In this document: piece after piece, positions 38,382 through 45,867 of the stretch
Layout: the number at the start of each line of letters is the position of its first letter
How positions within the stretch are numbered: the first letter of the stretch is position 1
Assembly: GCA_026709365.1 (NCBI GenBank)
Contig: JAPOTD010000008.1
Coordinates: 57,974-121,973 of the forward strand
Length of the DNA: 64,000 bases
Source of the DNA: Gammaproteobacteria bacterium
GTDB taxonomy: Bacteria > Pseudomonadota > Gammaproteobacteria > Pseudomonadales > Azotimanducaceae
Direction: 5' to 3'
The notes under the pieces: generated by a model
What the model saw: only the letters and a program-made list of their open reading frames with translations
Told to the model about the DNA's origin: nothing
Database searches by the model: none
Made by a program: the position numbers and the translations under genes

Positions 38382-39556
38382 AAGGCCGCCTCGCTGCCGA
38401 AGATGCAGCAGCTCACTGGCGTGACCATGGGACCGGAGATCACCATCGAGACTTGGGCGTCCGGCACTTGGTTGCTGGATTGCCCGCGGATTTGCCGCAC
38501 CGCCTCCACGTTGAGGCCCAAGCCGTGCATGTAGCATTCGGCGAGATTGCCGCCGCTGGTGTTCAGCGGCAGGTCGCCGTCCGGGGCTAGGAAGCGCTCC
38601 TTGACGAAGTAGTCGTTGCAGCCCTCCGGCGGGCAGAAGCCGTGCTCGACGAGGCTCATCAGCACGCCGCCGGTGAAGTTCTCGTAGCTTTGCAGCACGT
38701 CGATGTCGCCGGGGACCACCCCGGCCATTTCGTAGAGGCGCGGGGCGAGGGTCTTGAACGTCGAGGTGGCGTAGTCCGGAGCGTTGTGTACCGGCGCGCC
38801 GGCACGGAAGTGGGAGCCGATGGCCGCGCCGAGCAGGTAGGCGGGCACATGGGGAAAGTCCTTGGCGCGTTCGGCGGGCACCAGCACCATGGCGGCGGCG
38901 CCGTCGTTTTCCAGGCAGCAGTCGTATAGATGGAAGGGTTCGACAATCCAGCGGGAACTGTCGTAGGCGGCTTCGTCCAGGGGCCTTCCGTGCATCACCG
39001 CCCGAGGGTTGTTCTGCGCGTGATGGTAGGCTGCCAGGGAGATGGCCCGCAACGCCTCCTGGCCCACCCCATGCTCGTGCAGGAAGCGCTGCACCTTCAT
39101 CGCGAACATCTGCGCCGGCGACATCAGCCCGTAGGGTGCAGCGAAGGCCCCTTCGCCGAAAACCGCCTTGCGCCGGGGGCCTTGGCCGAAGCGGCCAAAC
39201 TGGCCTTGGGCCAGCGCTCGGAACACCACCACGCACTCAGCCAGCCCGCCGGCTATGGCGGCAGCGGCATTGCCGATGGCAGCGGAACCGCCGCCGCCAC
39301 CGCCGCCCCACTGCATGTTGGCGAACCGCAGTTCCCTGCAGCCCAGCGCGGCGGCGAGGCGCGAAGGGTCGTTGCGGTCGTTGCTGTAGGAGGCGAATCC
39401 ATCCACCTCCCGAGGCGATATGCCCGCATCCTCGCAGGCCGTCATGATAGCCTTGAGGGCGAGCTTGAATTCGGGGTCGGGCGACTGCCCGCGCTTGAAG
39501 TAGTCGGTCTCGCCGACTCCGGCCACCGCGATCGAACCGCGCAGGGTTCTGTTCAT
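38378..39556 (-). CDS. Thiolase-like (SCP-x type) acyl-CoA acetyltransferase
   Basis: Protein of 392 residues of the thiolase-like family that partners DUF35 proteins. Visible blocks are IAVAGVGETDYFKRG, WGGGGGGGSAAIGNAAAAI, CCLENDGAAAMVLV, LQSYENFTGGVLMSL and LNTSGGNLAECYMHG (C-terminal His region). The usual nucleophile loop is glycine-rich here with no obvious Cys, as in many SCP-x-like members, so the reaction may not be classical thiolysis. ATG 39556 follows AAGG. It is the first gene of thiolase-DUF35-hydrolase. Confidence 0.88.
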   Translation of the reverse strand: MNRTLRGSIAVAGVGETDYFKRGQSPDPEFKLALKAIMTACEDAGISPREVDGFASYSNDRNDPSRLAAALGCRELRFANMQWGGGGGGGSAAIGNAAAAIAGGLAECVVVFRALAQGQFGRFGQGPRRKAVFGEGAFAAPYGLMSPAQMFAMKVQRFLHEHGVGQEALRAISLAAYHHAQNNPRAVMHGRPLDEAAYDSSRWIVEPFHLYDCCLENDGAAAMVLVPAERAKDFPHVPAYLLGAAIGSHFRAGAPVHNAPDYATSTFKTLAPRLYEMAGVVPGDIDVLQSYENFTGGVLMSLVEHGFCPPEGCNDYFVKERFLAPDGDLPLNTSGGNLAECYMHGLGLNVEAVRQIRGQSSNQVPDAQVSMVISGPMVTPVSCCIFGSEAAL

Positions 39557-39618
39557 CGTCGGCCTTGAAGCCTCAGCCGCTCAGGCACAGCAATGCCGGC
39601 ATGGGTTGCTGGCGGCGT

Positions 39619-39885
39619 TCAGCCCTCGAAGCTGTCCTCCCGGCCGAAGGCGGCTTCGATCTCGGCATCCTCCCGGGCGGCCTGCTGGGCGTCGATCACC
39701 TCGTGGGAGATCAGCCCCTCGGCGATTTCCCGCAGCGCCAGCACGGTGGGCTTGTCGTTCTCCACCTTCACCAGCGGCTCTGCCGCGAACTGGCGCATCT
39801 GCCGCGCCCGCCGGGCGGCCAGCATCACCAACTCGAAGCGGTTGTCCACGTTATCCAAGCAATCCTCAACCGTTACGCGCGCCAT
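39619..39885 (-). CDS. rpoZ: DNA-directed RNA polymerase omega subunit
   Basis: RpoZ assists folding of the beta-prime subunit. The 88 residues begin [20 protein letters not shown], continue [12 protein letters not shown] and [17 protein letters not shown], all typical. ATG 39885 follows GGTGGAG; an upstream in-frame ATG at 39897 is less likely. The usual neighbours gmk and spoT are absent. It lies 62 bases after the thiolase start on the same strand. Confidence 0.95.
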   Translation of the reverse strand: MARVTVEDCLDNVDNRFELVMLAARRARQMRQFAAEPLVKVENDKPTVLALREIAEGLISHEVIDAQQAAREDAEIEAAFGREDSFEG

Positions 39886-39946
39886 CGCCGACTCCACCTA
39901 TTTGCAGGGCGCGGCAGTTTAGTCGTCGCGGCGGCTTTGGGCAACT

Positions 39947-40039
39947 GCGCGCCCGTAAAGCGGGCGCGTTGGAGTTTCGCTATGCGAAACTCCGCGCTTG
40001 TCGCTTGGGCTTGGTTCGAAATGTTTCTGAGCCCGCGCA
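39947..40039 (+). repeat. Family-1 palindromic repeat, full copy
   Basis: It has the outer hairpin GCGCCCG-TAAA-GCGGGCGC, palindrome GGAGTTTCGC-TA-TGCGAAACTCC, and tail CGCTTGTCGCTTGGGCTTGG, TTCGAAATGTTTCTGAGCCCGCGC. It is in direct tandem with the next copy, in the gap between rpoZ and the nitroreductase gene. Confidence 0.85.
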
Positions 40040-40127
40040 CCCGCTTCGCGGGTGCGTTGGAGTTTCGCTGTGCGAAACTCCGCGCACGTTGCGTGGGTCG
40101 GATTCCGAAGTGTTTCTGAGTCCGCAC
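40035..40127 (+). repeat. Family-1 palindromic repeat, full copy with compensated hairpin
   Basis: The outer hairpin is GCACCCGC-TTC-GCGGGTGC: a C-to-T change on one side relative to other copies is matched by G-to-A on the other. The palindrome GGAGTTTCGC-TG-TGCGAAACTCC and the tail CGCACGTTGCGTGGGTCGG, ATTCCGAAGTGTTTCTGAG follow. Confidence 0.85.
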
Positions 40128-40202
40128 ACTGTCGTTGCGCGTTGCCGCCATTGGTTAGAATCCGGCCTTTCAACCGAATGGCTTTCACTGACGGAGAACG
40201 CT

Positions 40203-40877
40203 ATGGCCCATGAGCAATTGGAACTGACCAACGATGAACTGCTGAGCACCACCAGGGCGGTGCGCAAGCGGTTGGACTTTGACCGCCCCGTGGGCATGGA
40301 TGTCATTCGGGAGTGCCTGCAACTGGCGGTGCAGGCGCCCACCGGCTCCAACGCCCAAGGCTGGCAGTTCATGTTCGTCACCGATGCGGACAAGCGCCGC
40401 CGGATTGGCGATTGCTACCGCCAAGCCTTCGCCATCTACCGGGACATGCCGTTTGCCATCCACAAGCTGCACCAAGGCAGCGGCGATGAGCAGCTCACCG
40501 CCAGCCAGGCCCGCTCGGCCGCCTCCGCCGACTATCTGGCCGACAACATGGGTCGAGCGCCGGTGCTGATGATCCCCTGCATCGCTGGCCGAACCGACAA
40601 TCCGGAGGGCGCGATGGCCTTCGCCCAGACCGCAGTGCTCGGCTCGGTCATTCCGGCGGCTTGGAACTTCATGCTGGCGGCTCGGGCGCGCGGCCTCGGA
40701 ACGGCATGGACCACGCTGCACCTGATGCACGAGAAGGAAATCGCTGAGCTGCTCGGCATTCCCTACGCGGACTTCATGCAGGTCGCCCTGATACCCATTG
40801 CCTACACCAAGGGCACGAACTTCAACCCCGCCTACCGCCCGCCCATCGACAGCGTGATGCATGTCAATGCGTGGTAG
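40203..40877 (+). CDS. Nitroreductase family flavoprotein
   Basis: FMN-dependent NAD(P)H oxidoreductase of 224 residues. Family blocks are TTRAVRKRLDFDRPV (FMN phosphate contacts), LQLAVQAPTGSNAQGWQFMFV, AAWNFMLAARARGLGTAWTT and LLGIPYADFMQVALIPIAY. The physiological substrate cannot be told. ATG 40203 follows GGAG (40192-40195). Longer in-frame starts run through the two repeats. A weak hairpin GGTCAC/GTGACC (40887-40905) follows the stop. Confidence 0.88.
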   Translation: MAHEQLELTNDELLSTTRAVRKRLDFDRPVGMDVIRECLQLAVQAPTGSNAQGWQFMFVTDADKRRRIGDCYRQAFAIYRDMPFAIHKLHQGSGDEQLTASQARSAASADYLADNMGRAPVLMIPCIAGRTDNPEGAMAFAQTAVLGSVIPAAWNFMLAARARGLGTAWTTLHLMHEKEIAELLGIPYADFMQVALIPIAYTKGTNFNPAYRPPIDSVMHVNAW

Positions 40878-41097
40878 CCAAGGGTCGGTCACCGGCTGAG
40901 TGACCAAACCCGTCCCGCGCCAGCTCAGCAAAAGCCAATCGGCAGACATAACCCCGGCCCATTGTGCGAGATCGCTTCTTGCCGTTGCAGCCGGACGCTG
41001 AGGCCTCGGCGAGTGGGGCATGGCATGGAAGGCGCCAACTTGCTTGTGAACTTGGCCGACAAGGCGATTTCCCCCCAACGGGTGCGACGGTGCCGGC

Positions 41098-41400
41098 ATG
41101 ACCCTTGATTGGTGGTCAGAGCACTGGCTGGCCGGACTGCTGCTCTGGCCCACTCCGGCCTGCTGCTGCATCACGCCAACTTGGGAAGGCGGCGGGCGAG
41201 GGGGGTTGCGGGCTACTGCGTCGGCGGCCGCAGCGCGGGCGGCATTGTCATAGGGGTTTCCTTCTTCGCCACCTTCGCCAGCACCAACAGCTACATTGGC
41301 AACGTCGGCAAGGCCTACGACTACGGGCTGTCGTGGCTGGCCTACGCCGAGGTCATGGTGCTCTTCACTTGGCTGTCCTGGACTGCGGGAGCGGGCGGAT
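41098..41400 (+). pseudogene. Sodium:solute symporter remnant
   Basis: From ATG 41098 a first hydrophobic stretch (HWLAGLLLW) is read in one frame, then another frame carries typical SSF sequence: LGRRRARGVAGYCVGGRSAGG, FFATFASTNSYIGNVGKAYDYG and VLFTWLSW. The match ends near 41395, leaving about 100 of the usual 500 or more residues. A frameshift plus 3' truncation make it a relic. A toxin-antitoxin pair follows at once. Confidence 0.7.
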
Positions 41401-41460
41401 TATGGACAATTTTTCCAACTGGCCATAAAATATGTCCGTTTTGGGCAGCGGGCCACATTC

Positions 41461-41691
41461 ATGCAGACGATAGGGGCAGCGAAATTCAAGGAACAGTGCT
41501 TGGCGCTGCTGGATCACCTAGGCCCTGAAGGCCTCGTGGTGACCAAGCACGGCAGGCCAGTCGCCTGCGTCATGCCCTACGGGCGACGCTTCGATTCGCT
41601 GATCGGCAGTCTGCGGCACAAGATCGAGATTCGGGGCGACATCGAGTCAACCGGCGTGCGCTGGGATGCTGATGCTGATGCTGAACCTTGA
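41461..41691 (+). CDS. Phd/YefM-type antitoxin
   Basis: Antitoxin of 76 residues: MQTIGAAKFKEQCLALLDHL, then GLVVTKHGRPVACVMP, the Phd/YefM DNA-binding fold. The C-terminal part (RHKIEIRGDIESTGVRWD) would neutralise the adjacent PIN toxin. ATG 41461 has no strong ribosome binding site. It overlaps the toxin gene by 14-26 bases depending on the toxin start. The operon is likely autoregulated. Confidence 0.82.
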   Translation: MQTIGAAKFKEQCLALLDHLGPEGLVVTKHGRPVACVMPYGRRFDSLIGSLRHKIEIRGDIESTGVRWDADADAEP

Positions 41692-42037
41692 CACGCACAT
41701 CCTGATCTACGCTCTGAAGGGTGAATTGCGGCCGCGGGAGCAGGCCCTGCTGTCGACGGAGGAGTGGAGCCTATCCGCCATCGTTCCTTGGGAACTCTCG
41801 AAACTCGTGCAGCTCGGCCGCATAGACCTCGATCTCGATGACCGGCAAGTGGCCCGGACTCTGAACGGCATCCATCTGTGGCCCATCGACTTCGCCGTGG
41901 CGCGCACGTCCACACGCCTCGATTTCGCCGGCGACCCGGCGGACGAACTTATCGCGGCAACGAGCGTGGTGCATGAAGTGCCGCTCTTGACCCGGGACCG
42001 AGTGATTCGTCGCTCCGCGGTGGTGCCGCTGGCTTGA
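41666..42037 (+). CDS. PIN-domain (VapC-like) toxin
   Basis: PIN toxin of up to 123 residues. Acidic ligands are in NLDTHILIYALKGEL (Asp), IVPWELSKLVQLG (Glu), FAGDPADELIAATSVVHEVPLLTRD (two Asp). The start is a triple ATGCTG repeat (ATG at 41666, 41672 and 41678); slippage here could vary the N-terminus. The last ATG gives the most family-like beginning (MLNLDTHIL). It pairs with the preceding Phd-type antitoxin. Confidence 0.83.
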   Translation: MLMLMLNLDTHILIYALKGELRPREQALLSTEEWSLSAIVPWELSKLVQLGRIDLDLDDRQVARTLNGIHLWPIDFAVARTSTRLDFAGDPADELIAATSVVHEVPLLTRDRVIRRSAVVPLA

Positions 42038-42418
42038 CTGGTTGACGGGTTGACGCCCTGCCAAGGTTCAGTTCGGATATCAGCACGATGTTCGGCGGCC
42101 GCTCAGACGGCGGCTGCGCTGGTCGCTCAGGCCCCCGCTGCACGGTACAGATGGTCACTATCCAACCTTCGGCGATGGGTCGCCGAATTCGACCGACTCG
42201 AGCGCTTGGACAACTCGCGAGACGATGTTCTGGGAACCCCCGACCCCACGGAACTCTGCTGCCTCGAAAAAGGCAGGTCCGTGTCCAGAGTCGAGGCCGA
42301 AGACATGCCTGCGTGGTGTGCGGACTTGCTCTTCAAGGTCGAGCGGTCCCTCGCCGAGAGGTGCCTGCTCAGTGAGAGGCGGCAAACCGCCAACGAGTGA
42401 AAACGCCCGTTCAGGCAG
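42038..42418. other. 381-bp gap, nothing recognised
   Basis: An open frame (42050-42400, + strand) reads SNLRRWVAEFDRLERLDNSR and so on, but it has no ribosome binding site and no recognisable family; its composition fits a decayed sequence. Next to the cytochrome stop lies the small palindrome GGCAGTCACTGCC. Confidence 0.35.
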
Positions 42419-42847
42419 TCACTGCCCTGTCAAAAGAGCGATCTTCTGAATCAACGGCAGGCGCACGGCATTGACGTCGCTCAAGGGCGCTGCCCGGTAC
42501 TGGCCAACCTCGTCCGCCGTGTAGGGCCGGAAGTCCTCGGGTAGTTGCGCGGCGCTGATTTCGAGAAGCATCCAGTTGAGCAGCTCGGCAAGGGCCGCAT
42601 CACTCAGGGCGGCGTTGGCCGAACCCGGCACCTGCACCAGAAACGCCCGGCCGCCCGGCACTTTGAGGAAGTTGCCTACGAAGTTCCGCATTTGCGGAAT
42701 ATCGCCCACGCCGGAACCGTCCGGCAGGTGGCAGCCCTGGCAGTTCAACATGTAGTTGACGCGCGCCCGGTCGGCATTGACCTCGGCGCCTTCCGCTGCA
42801 GGGGATGCAGCAGCCAACGCCAGCGCGAGGAGCGCCCAAATCCTCAC
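42419..42847 (-). CDS. Exported mono-haem cytochrome c, aromatic-amine operon
   Basis: Periplasmic c-type cytochrome of about 142 residues: signal peptide (VRIWALLALALAAASPAAEG), haem site NCQGCHLPDGSG, and Met candidates MRNF and WMLLEI as axial ligand. GTG 42847 puts the signal peptide at the N-terminus; no ATG is suitable. It is the last gene of the aau-like operon. In Alcaligenes faecalis the aau cluster also carries a small mono-haem cytochrome-like gene after aauA, which fits an electron-transfer or maturation role. Confidence 0.75.
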   Translation of the reverse strand: MRIWALLALALAAASPAAEGAEVNADRARVNYMLNCQGCHLPDGSGVGDIPQMRNFVGNFLKVPGGRAFLVQVPGSANAALSDAALAELLNWMLLEISAAQLPEDFRPYTADEVGQYRAAPLSDVNAVRLPLIQKIALLTGQ

Positions 42848-42942
42848 GGCAGCTCTTTTTTCCGATCGTGGGATGGGGGGGCGGGATGGATCACGCGTGG
42901 CACCCAGCGACCAACTGTCCTTCGGTCCGGTGCATCGCTTGG

Positions 42943-43485
42943 TTAGTCCATGCCCTGGGCGATGATGATGGCGGTGGAGCAGTGGTACACCGCCGTTTGG
43001 GTGCCCAAGCACCAGTTGATGTCATTGTTCTTTGGCGGCACGTACATGGGCAGGTCGCCTTCGTTGCGGTTGCACAGGCATTGCCCGCAGCCCGTTCTGC
43101 CGCAGCAGTCGTTGTAGGAGATGACGTAGCTCTTGCCGTCCGCCGGGTTGCGGCAGGTGCCAATCCAAGTGATCGGCGACATTTCCGTGCCCGGCGGACA
43201 GGCGTTCTCGCTGCCGCCGCAGCAACTGCACAGGAAGCCGTCGATGGCGCAGTAGCGCCAGTAGCCGCAGGATTCGGGATCGCCCTCCTCCGGCACGCCA
43301 GTGGCGGCCGGCACCCCGCTCGCGGCCTGGGCCCGGGCGACGGGCAGCAGGGGCAGCACGGCGCCGCCCACCAAGGCGCCGCCGAAGGCCTTTAGCCAGC
43401 CCCGTCGGCTGCTGCCCCGGGCGATGCCCCGGGCGCGGCGCTCGGTCCAATGGTCGATGGCGTCGGTGATTCGACTGAGGTTCAT
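42943..43485 (-). CDS. aauA: Aromatic amine dehydrogenase light (TTQ) subunit
   Basis: Light chain of a tryptophan-tryptophylquinone amine dehydrogenase; 180 residues. A Tat signal (SSRRGWLKAFGG) precedes a Cys-rich mature domain: CGYWRYCAIDGFLCSCCGG, CPPGTEMSPITWIGTC, YNDCCGRTGCGQCLC and NDINWCLGTQTAVYHC. The two Trp in ITWIG and DINWC are the expected TTQ residues. CAIDGFLCSCCGG and SPITWIGTC resemble aromatic rather than methylamine dehydrogenase. ATG 43485 overlaps aauD by four bases. Confidence 0.9.
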   Translation of the reverse strand: MNLSRITDAIDHWTERRARGIARGSSRRGWLKAFGGALVGGAVLPLLPVARAQAASGVPAATGVPEEGDPESCGYWRYCAIDGFLCSCCGGSENACPPGTEMSPITWIGTCRNPADGKSYVISYNDCCGRTGCGQCLCNRNEGDLPMYVPPKNNDINWCLGTQTAVYHCSTAIIIAQGMD

Positions 43486-44117
43486 GTGTGCGTCCCTCCC
43501 GCCGGAACTTCGGCTTCGTAGTGCTGCATGTAGTGCTGAATGGACGGGGCCTGCCGCTCCTTGGCTTCAAACAGGCTCTCCAAGTGTTCGCGGGAGTTGA
43601 CCAAGCCTAGGGAGGCGATGCGTCCCCGCTCATCAATCAACACCGCATAGGGCAGCTTCCCGACGCCGTAGGATCGGCCGAGGCTCTCCGACAGGACATA
43701 GGGAAACTCGCCGATGCCCTGCTCGGCCACGTAGGCCTGGTGCTCAGCGGCGCTGCCGCCATCGCTGGCCAGCACGATGTCCACCCAGGATTCCGACTTG
43801 GCCACCGAGCGCAGCACCGGCAACAGGGTCTTGCACACCGGGCAGTCGGGGGCCAGAAAGAAGATCAGCGTGGCGCGCGGCCAGACGCCGGACTCCGGTT
43901 CACCGCCCAAGGCCAGTGCGGCGCCGTTCAAGGCCTCGGCGGTGATCTCCGGGGCCGGATCGCCCGGTTTCAGCACCTCGTTGACCATCAACGCGCCCGC
44001 CGGCGCGATTCGTTCAAACAAGGTCCCCACTTGGCGGGCCAGCGCATAGACCAGGACCGCCAGCAGAATCAGGCCTGCCCAGAGGGCCAGGTTGGAGGCG
44101 ATGAGGAACTCATCCAT
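43482..44117 (-). CDS. aauD: Amine dehydrogenase accessory thiol-disulfide protein AauD/MauD
   Basis: Membrane-anchored periplasmic thioredoxin-like protein of 211 residues that helps form the six disulfides of the light chain. It has an N-terminal anchor (LALWAGLILLAVLVYALARQ), then the thioredoxin fold with LIFFLAPDCPVCKTLLPVL (CPVC active site) and GKLPYAVLIDERGRIAS (cis-Pro loop). It overlaps aauE by 8 bases and aauA by 4, the conserved BEDA order. Confidence 0.9.
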   Translation of the reverse strand: MDEFLIASNLALWAGLILLAVLVYALARQVGTLFERIAPAGALMVNEVLKPGDPAPEITAEALNGAALALGGEPESGVWPRATLIFFLAPDCPVCKTLLPVLRSVAKSESWVDIVLASDGGSAAEHQAYVAEQGIGEFPYVLSESLGRSYGVGKLPYAVLIDERGRIASLGLVNSREHLESLFEAKERQAPSIQHYMQHYEAEVPAGGTHT

Positions 44118-44649
44118 GAGCGGCTCCCAACTCCGGCGCGCGCCCTTGGTTGGCGAGCAGCTGGTTGCCCACCGCGTAGGCCAGCCAAAGCACGGCGGTC
44201 ATCAAGGTGGCCAGGATGCCGCCCGCCCAGCCAGTGGCGGCGGACGGAACCGCCAACCAAGGCGCGCAAGCCAGCAGCGCCAGCAGGCCATTGCGCAGCA
44301 GCAGCCAACCGGAAAGCGGCGTCGCCTCGCCGCCGCAGCCGCAGTCCATCGACGTCCTGCCCCGGCCATAGAGGTTGAGGGCGATCGCGGCGGCGTACAG
44401 CAGCAGCAGGCCGGCGGCCAGGGCCGCACCCAGCCAACGCCATGCCGGCACGACCAGCATCAAGCAAACCGCCCATTCCAAAGCCACGACCACCGATGCG
44501 GCGACGGGCACCAGTGGCGGCGGCATGATCCGGTACTGATCCAGAATGCCGCGAAACTCCAAGTGGTTTTTGACTTTGTGGACTGCGGCAACGGCGAAGA
44601 CGCCCGCCAGACCCCAACTCGCCGCATCGGCCAACACAACCGGCAGCAT
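44110..44649 (-). CDS. aauE: Amine dehydrogenase accessory membrane protein AauE/MauE
   Basis: Polytopic inner-membrane protein of 179 residues with about five helices, required in mau systems for light-chain maturation, probably as partner of MauD. The cytoplasm-proximal loop MDCGCGGEATPLSGWLLLRN has the paired Cys motif typical of MauE/DoxX-like redox proteins, and the N-terminus has FAVAAVHKVKNHLEFRG. ATG 44649 lies seven bases after aauB. Confidence 0.88.
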   Translation of the reverse strand: MLPVVLADAASWGLAGVFAVAAVHKVKNHLEFRGILDQYRIMPPPLVPVAASVVVALEWAVCLMLVVPAWRWLGAALAAGLLLLYAAAIALNLYGRGRTSMDCGCGGEATPLSGWLLLRNGLLALLACAPWLAVPSAATGWAGGILATLMTAVLWLAYAVGNQLLANQGRAPELGAAHG

Positions 44650-44656
44650 GGTGAGC

Positions 44657-45823
44657 CTACTGCACCCCGCGCACGATGAAAGGGGTTTGGGTGGAGACGG
44701 CGAGCGTCTTGTCCAGCTCCCCGGTGGCAGTGCTGTAGGTCTCCAGTTGGAGTTCGCCGTTGGTCACCACCAGCAGGGGCTGCTCGGCGTTGGAGACCCC
44801 TACCGAAATCCCCCAGTTGGGCAGGGGGATGCGCATGATTCGCTCTTTTGCCGCCGCATTGAAGACCCAAACCTCGCCGCCGCCGTCCTTGTGGCTGCCA
44901 TCGGTGCCGTTGGGGTTCATCAGCACGTAGAGGTGGCCAAGATGGTCGGCGGCAACCAGTTGCCAGCCGCCGGGACGCCAGCCCGCAGCCTTTTCCTCGG
45001 CGCTGGCCAAAGGCCAGCGCTCGCCTGGAACGGCCGCATCGCCGCTTAGGTCAACGGGTAGGACATCGCCCTTGAAGGTCGGAAAGTAGGCCACGCCGCC
45101 GGTGATGCCGGCTTTCTCGAACATGGGATCTGATTCGTCGGCGAAGACCGCAGCGCTGCGCACCGAAGCGGCGCTCGCTCCGCCATCGCTCAAGGTGGTG
45201 GTCAGGAAGGCCCCGTCGCTGCACAGCGACGTGACCGCTGAATTGCCCGTGGGAATCGCCAGGGAGCAGCCCGCGATGCCATGCTCGGCAACGAACTCGC
45301 GCTTCTCCAAATCGACCACGGTGAGTGACTGGCCAGGCGTGAAGTTGTACACCACCAGCAGCTTGTCCCCTTCCACCAGCGCAGTTGCCGATCGCTCCGG
45401 CATTGAGGACAGCTTGCGCGGCGGGATGATGATCTCGCCGCTGACCGCCAGGTTCTCCGCGTCATAGATGGTGACCACGTCGGTGCGCTCGCCGCCCCGC
45501 CCGCCTCGGGAGAAGAATGACTCGATCACGTAGTGCTCGCCGCGGGCCGCGCCTTGCTCGTAGTGGGCGATGAAATCGGCCGACAGCAGCCCCCGCACCT
45601 GGCCGCCCACGGTGTCGGCTTGCGGATCGACGAATAGGTAGCGGCCCTCGCGCATGTGGAAGAAGGCGGCATCGTGCACCACCAGCCAGTGGTCGGGATA
45701 GGCCGGCGGCAAGCTGAGGTTGACGTTCGTCGGTTCCGCCGCAAACTCAGCGGCTGCCGCGCTCATCGCCAGCCCGGCAGCCACGCCGCCCAGCCAAGTG
45801 CCTTTAGTCAGCCAATCCTTCAT
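44657..45823 (-). CDS. aauB: Aromatic amine dehydrogenase heavy subunit (beta-propeller)
   Basis: Periplasmic heavy chain of about 388 residues. ATG 45823 gives a clean signal peptide (MKDWLTKGTWLGGVAAGLAM, cut after AAAA). The mature part is a seven-bladed propeller: LPPAYPDHWLVVHDAAFFHM, AHYEQGAARGEHYVIESFFSRG, RTDVVTIYDAENL and GGEVWVFNAAAKERIMRI match TTQ amine-dehydrogenase large subunits. It begins aauBEDA, and sqdB ends 44 bases upstream. No mauG-like di-haem gene for TTQ formation occurs in the window. Confidence 0.9.
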   Translation of the reverse strand: MKDWLTKGTWLGGVAAGLAMSAAAAEFAAEPTNVNLSLPPAYPDHWLVVHDAAFFHMREGRYLFVDPQADTVGGQVRGLLSADFIAHYEQGAARGEHYVIESFFSRGGRGGERTDVVTIYDAENLAVSGEIIIPPRKLSSMPERSATALVEGDKLLVVYNFTPGQSLTVVDLEKREFVAEHGIAGCSLAIPTGNSAVTSLCSDGAFLTTTLSDGGASAASVRSAAVFADESDPMFEKAGITGGVAYFPTFKGDVLPVDLSGDAAVPGERWPLASAEEKAAGWRPGGWQLVAADHLGHLYVLMNPNGTDGSHKDGGGEVWVFNAAAKERIMRIPLPNWGISVGVSNAEQPLLVVTNGELQLETYSTATGELDKTLAVSTQTPFIVRGVQ

Positions 45824-45867
45824 GGGATGTGCCCCCTTGCTTGTCTCAAGTTGCTTTCCTGTTCCTT

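Noticed and set aside
38382..39236. A 432-residue form of the DUF35 protein
   Set aside because: The first 285 codons overlap the thiolase gene in another frame and are low-complexity; the zinc-ribbon protein starts at GTG 38381.
42050..42400. A 116-residue protein gene on the + strand
   Set aside because: There is no ribosome binding site, no family match, and three frames are open at similar length, as expected from GC-rich non-coding DNA.
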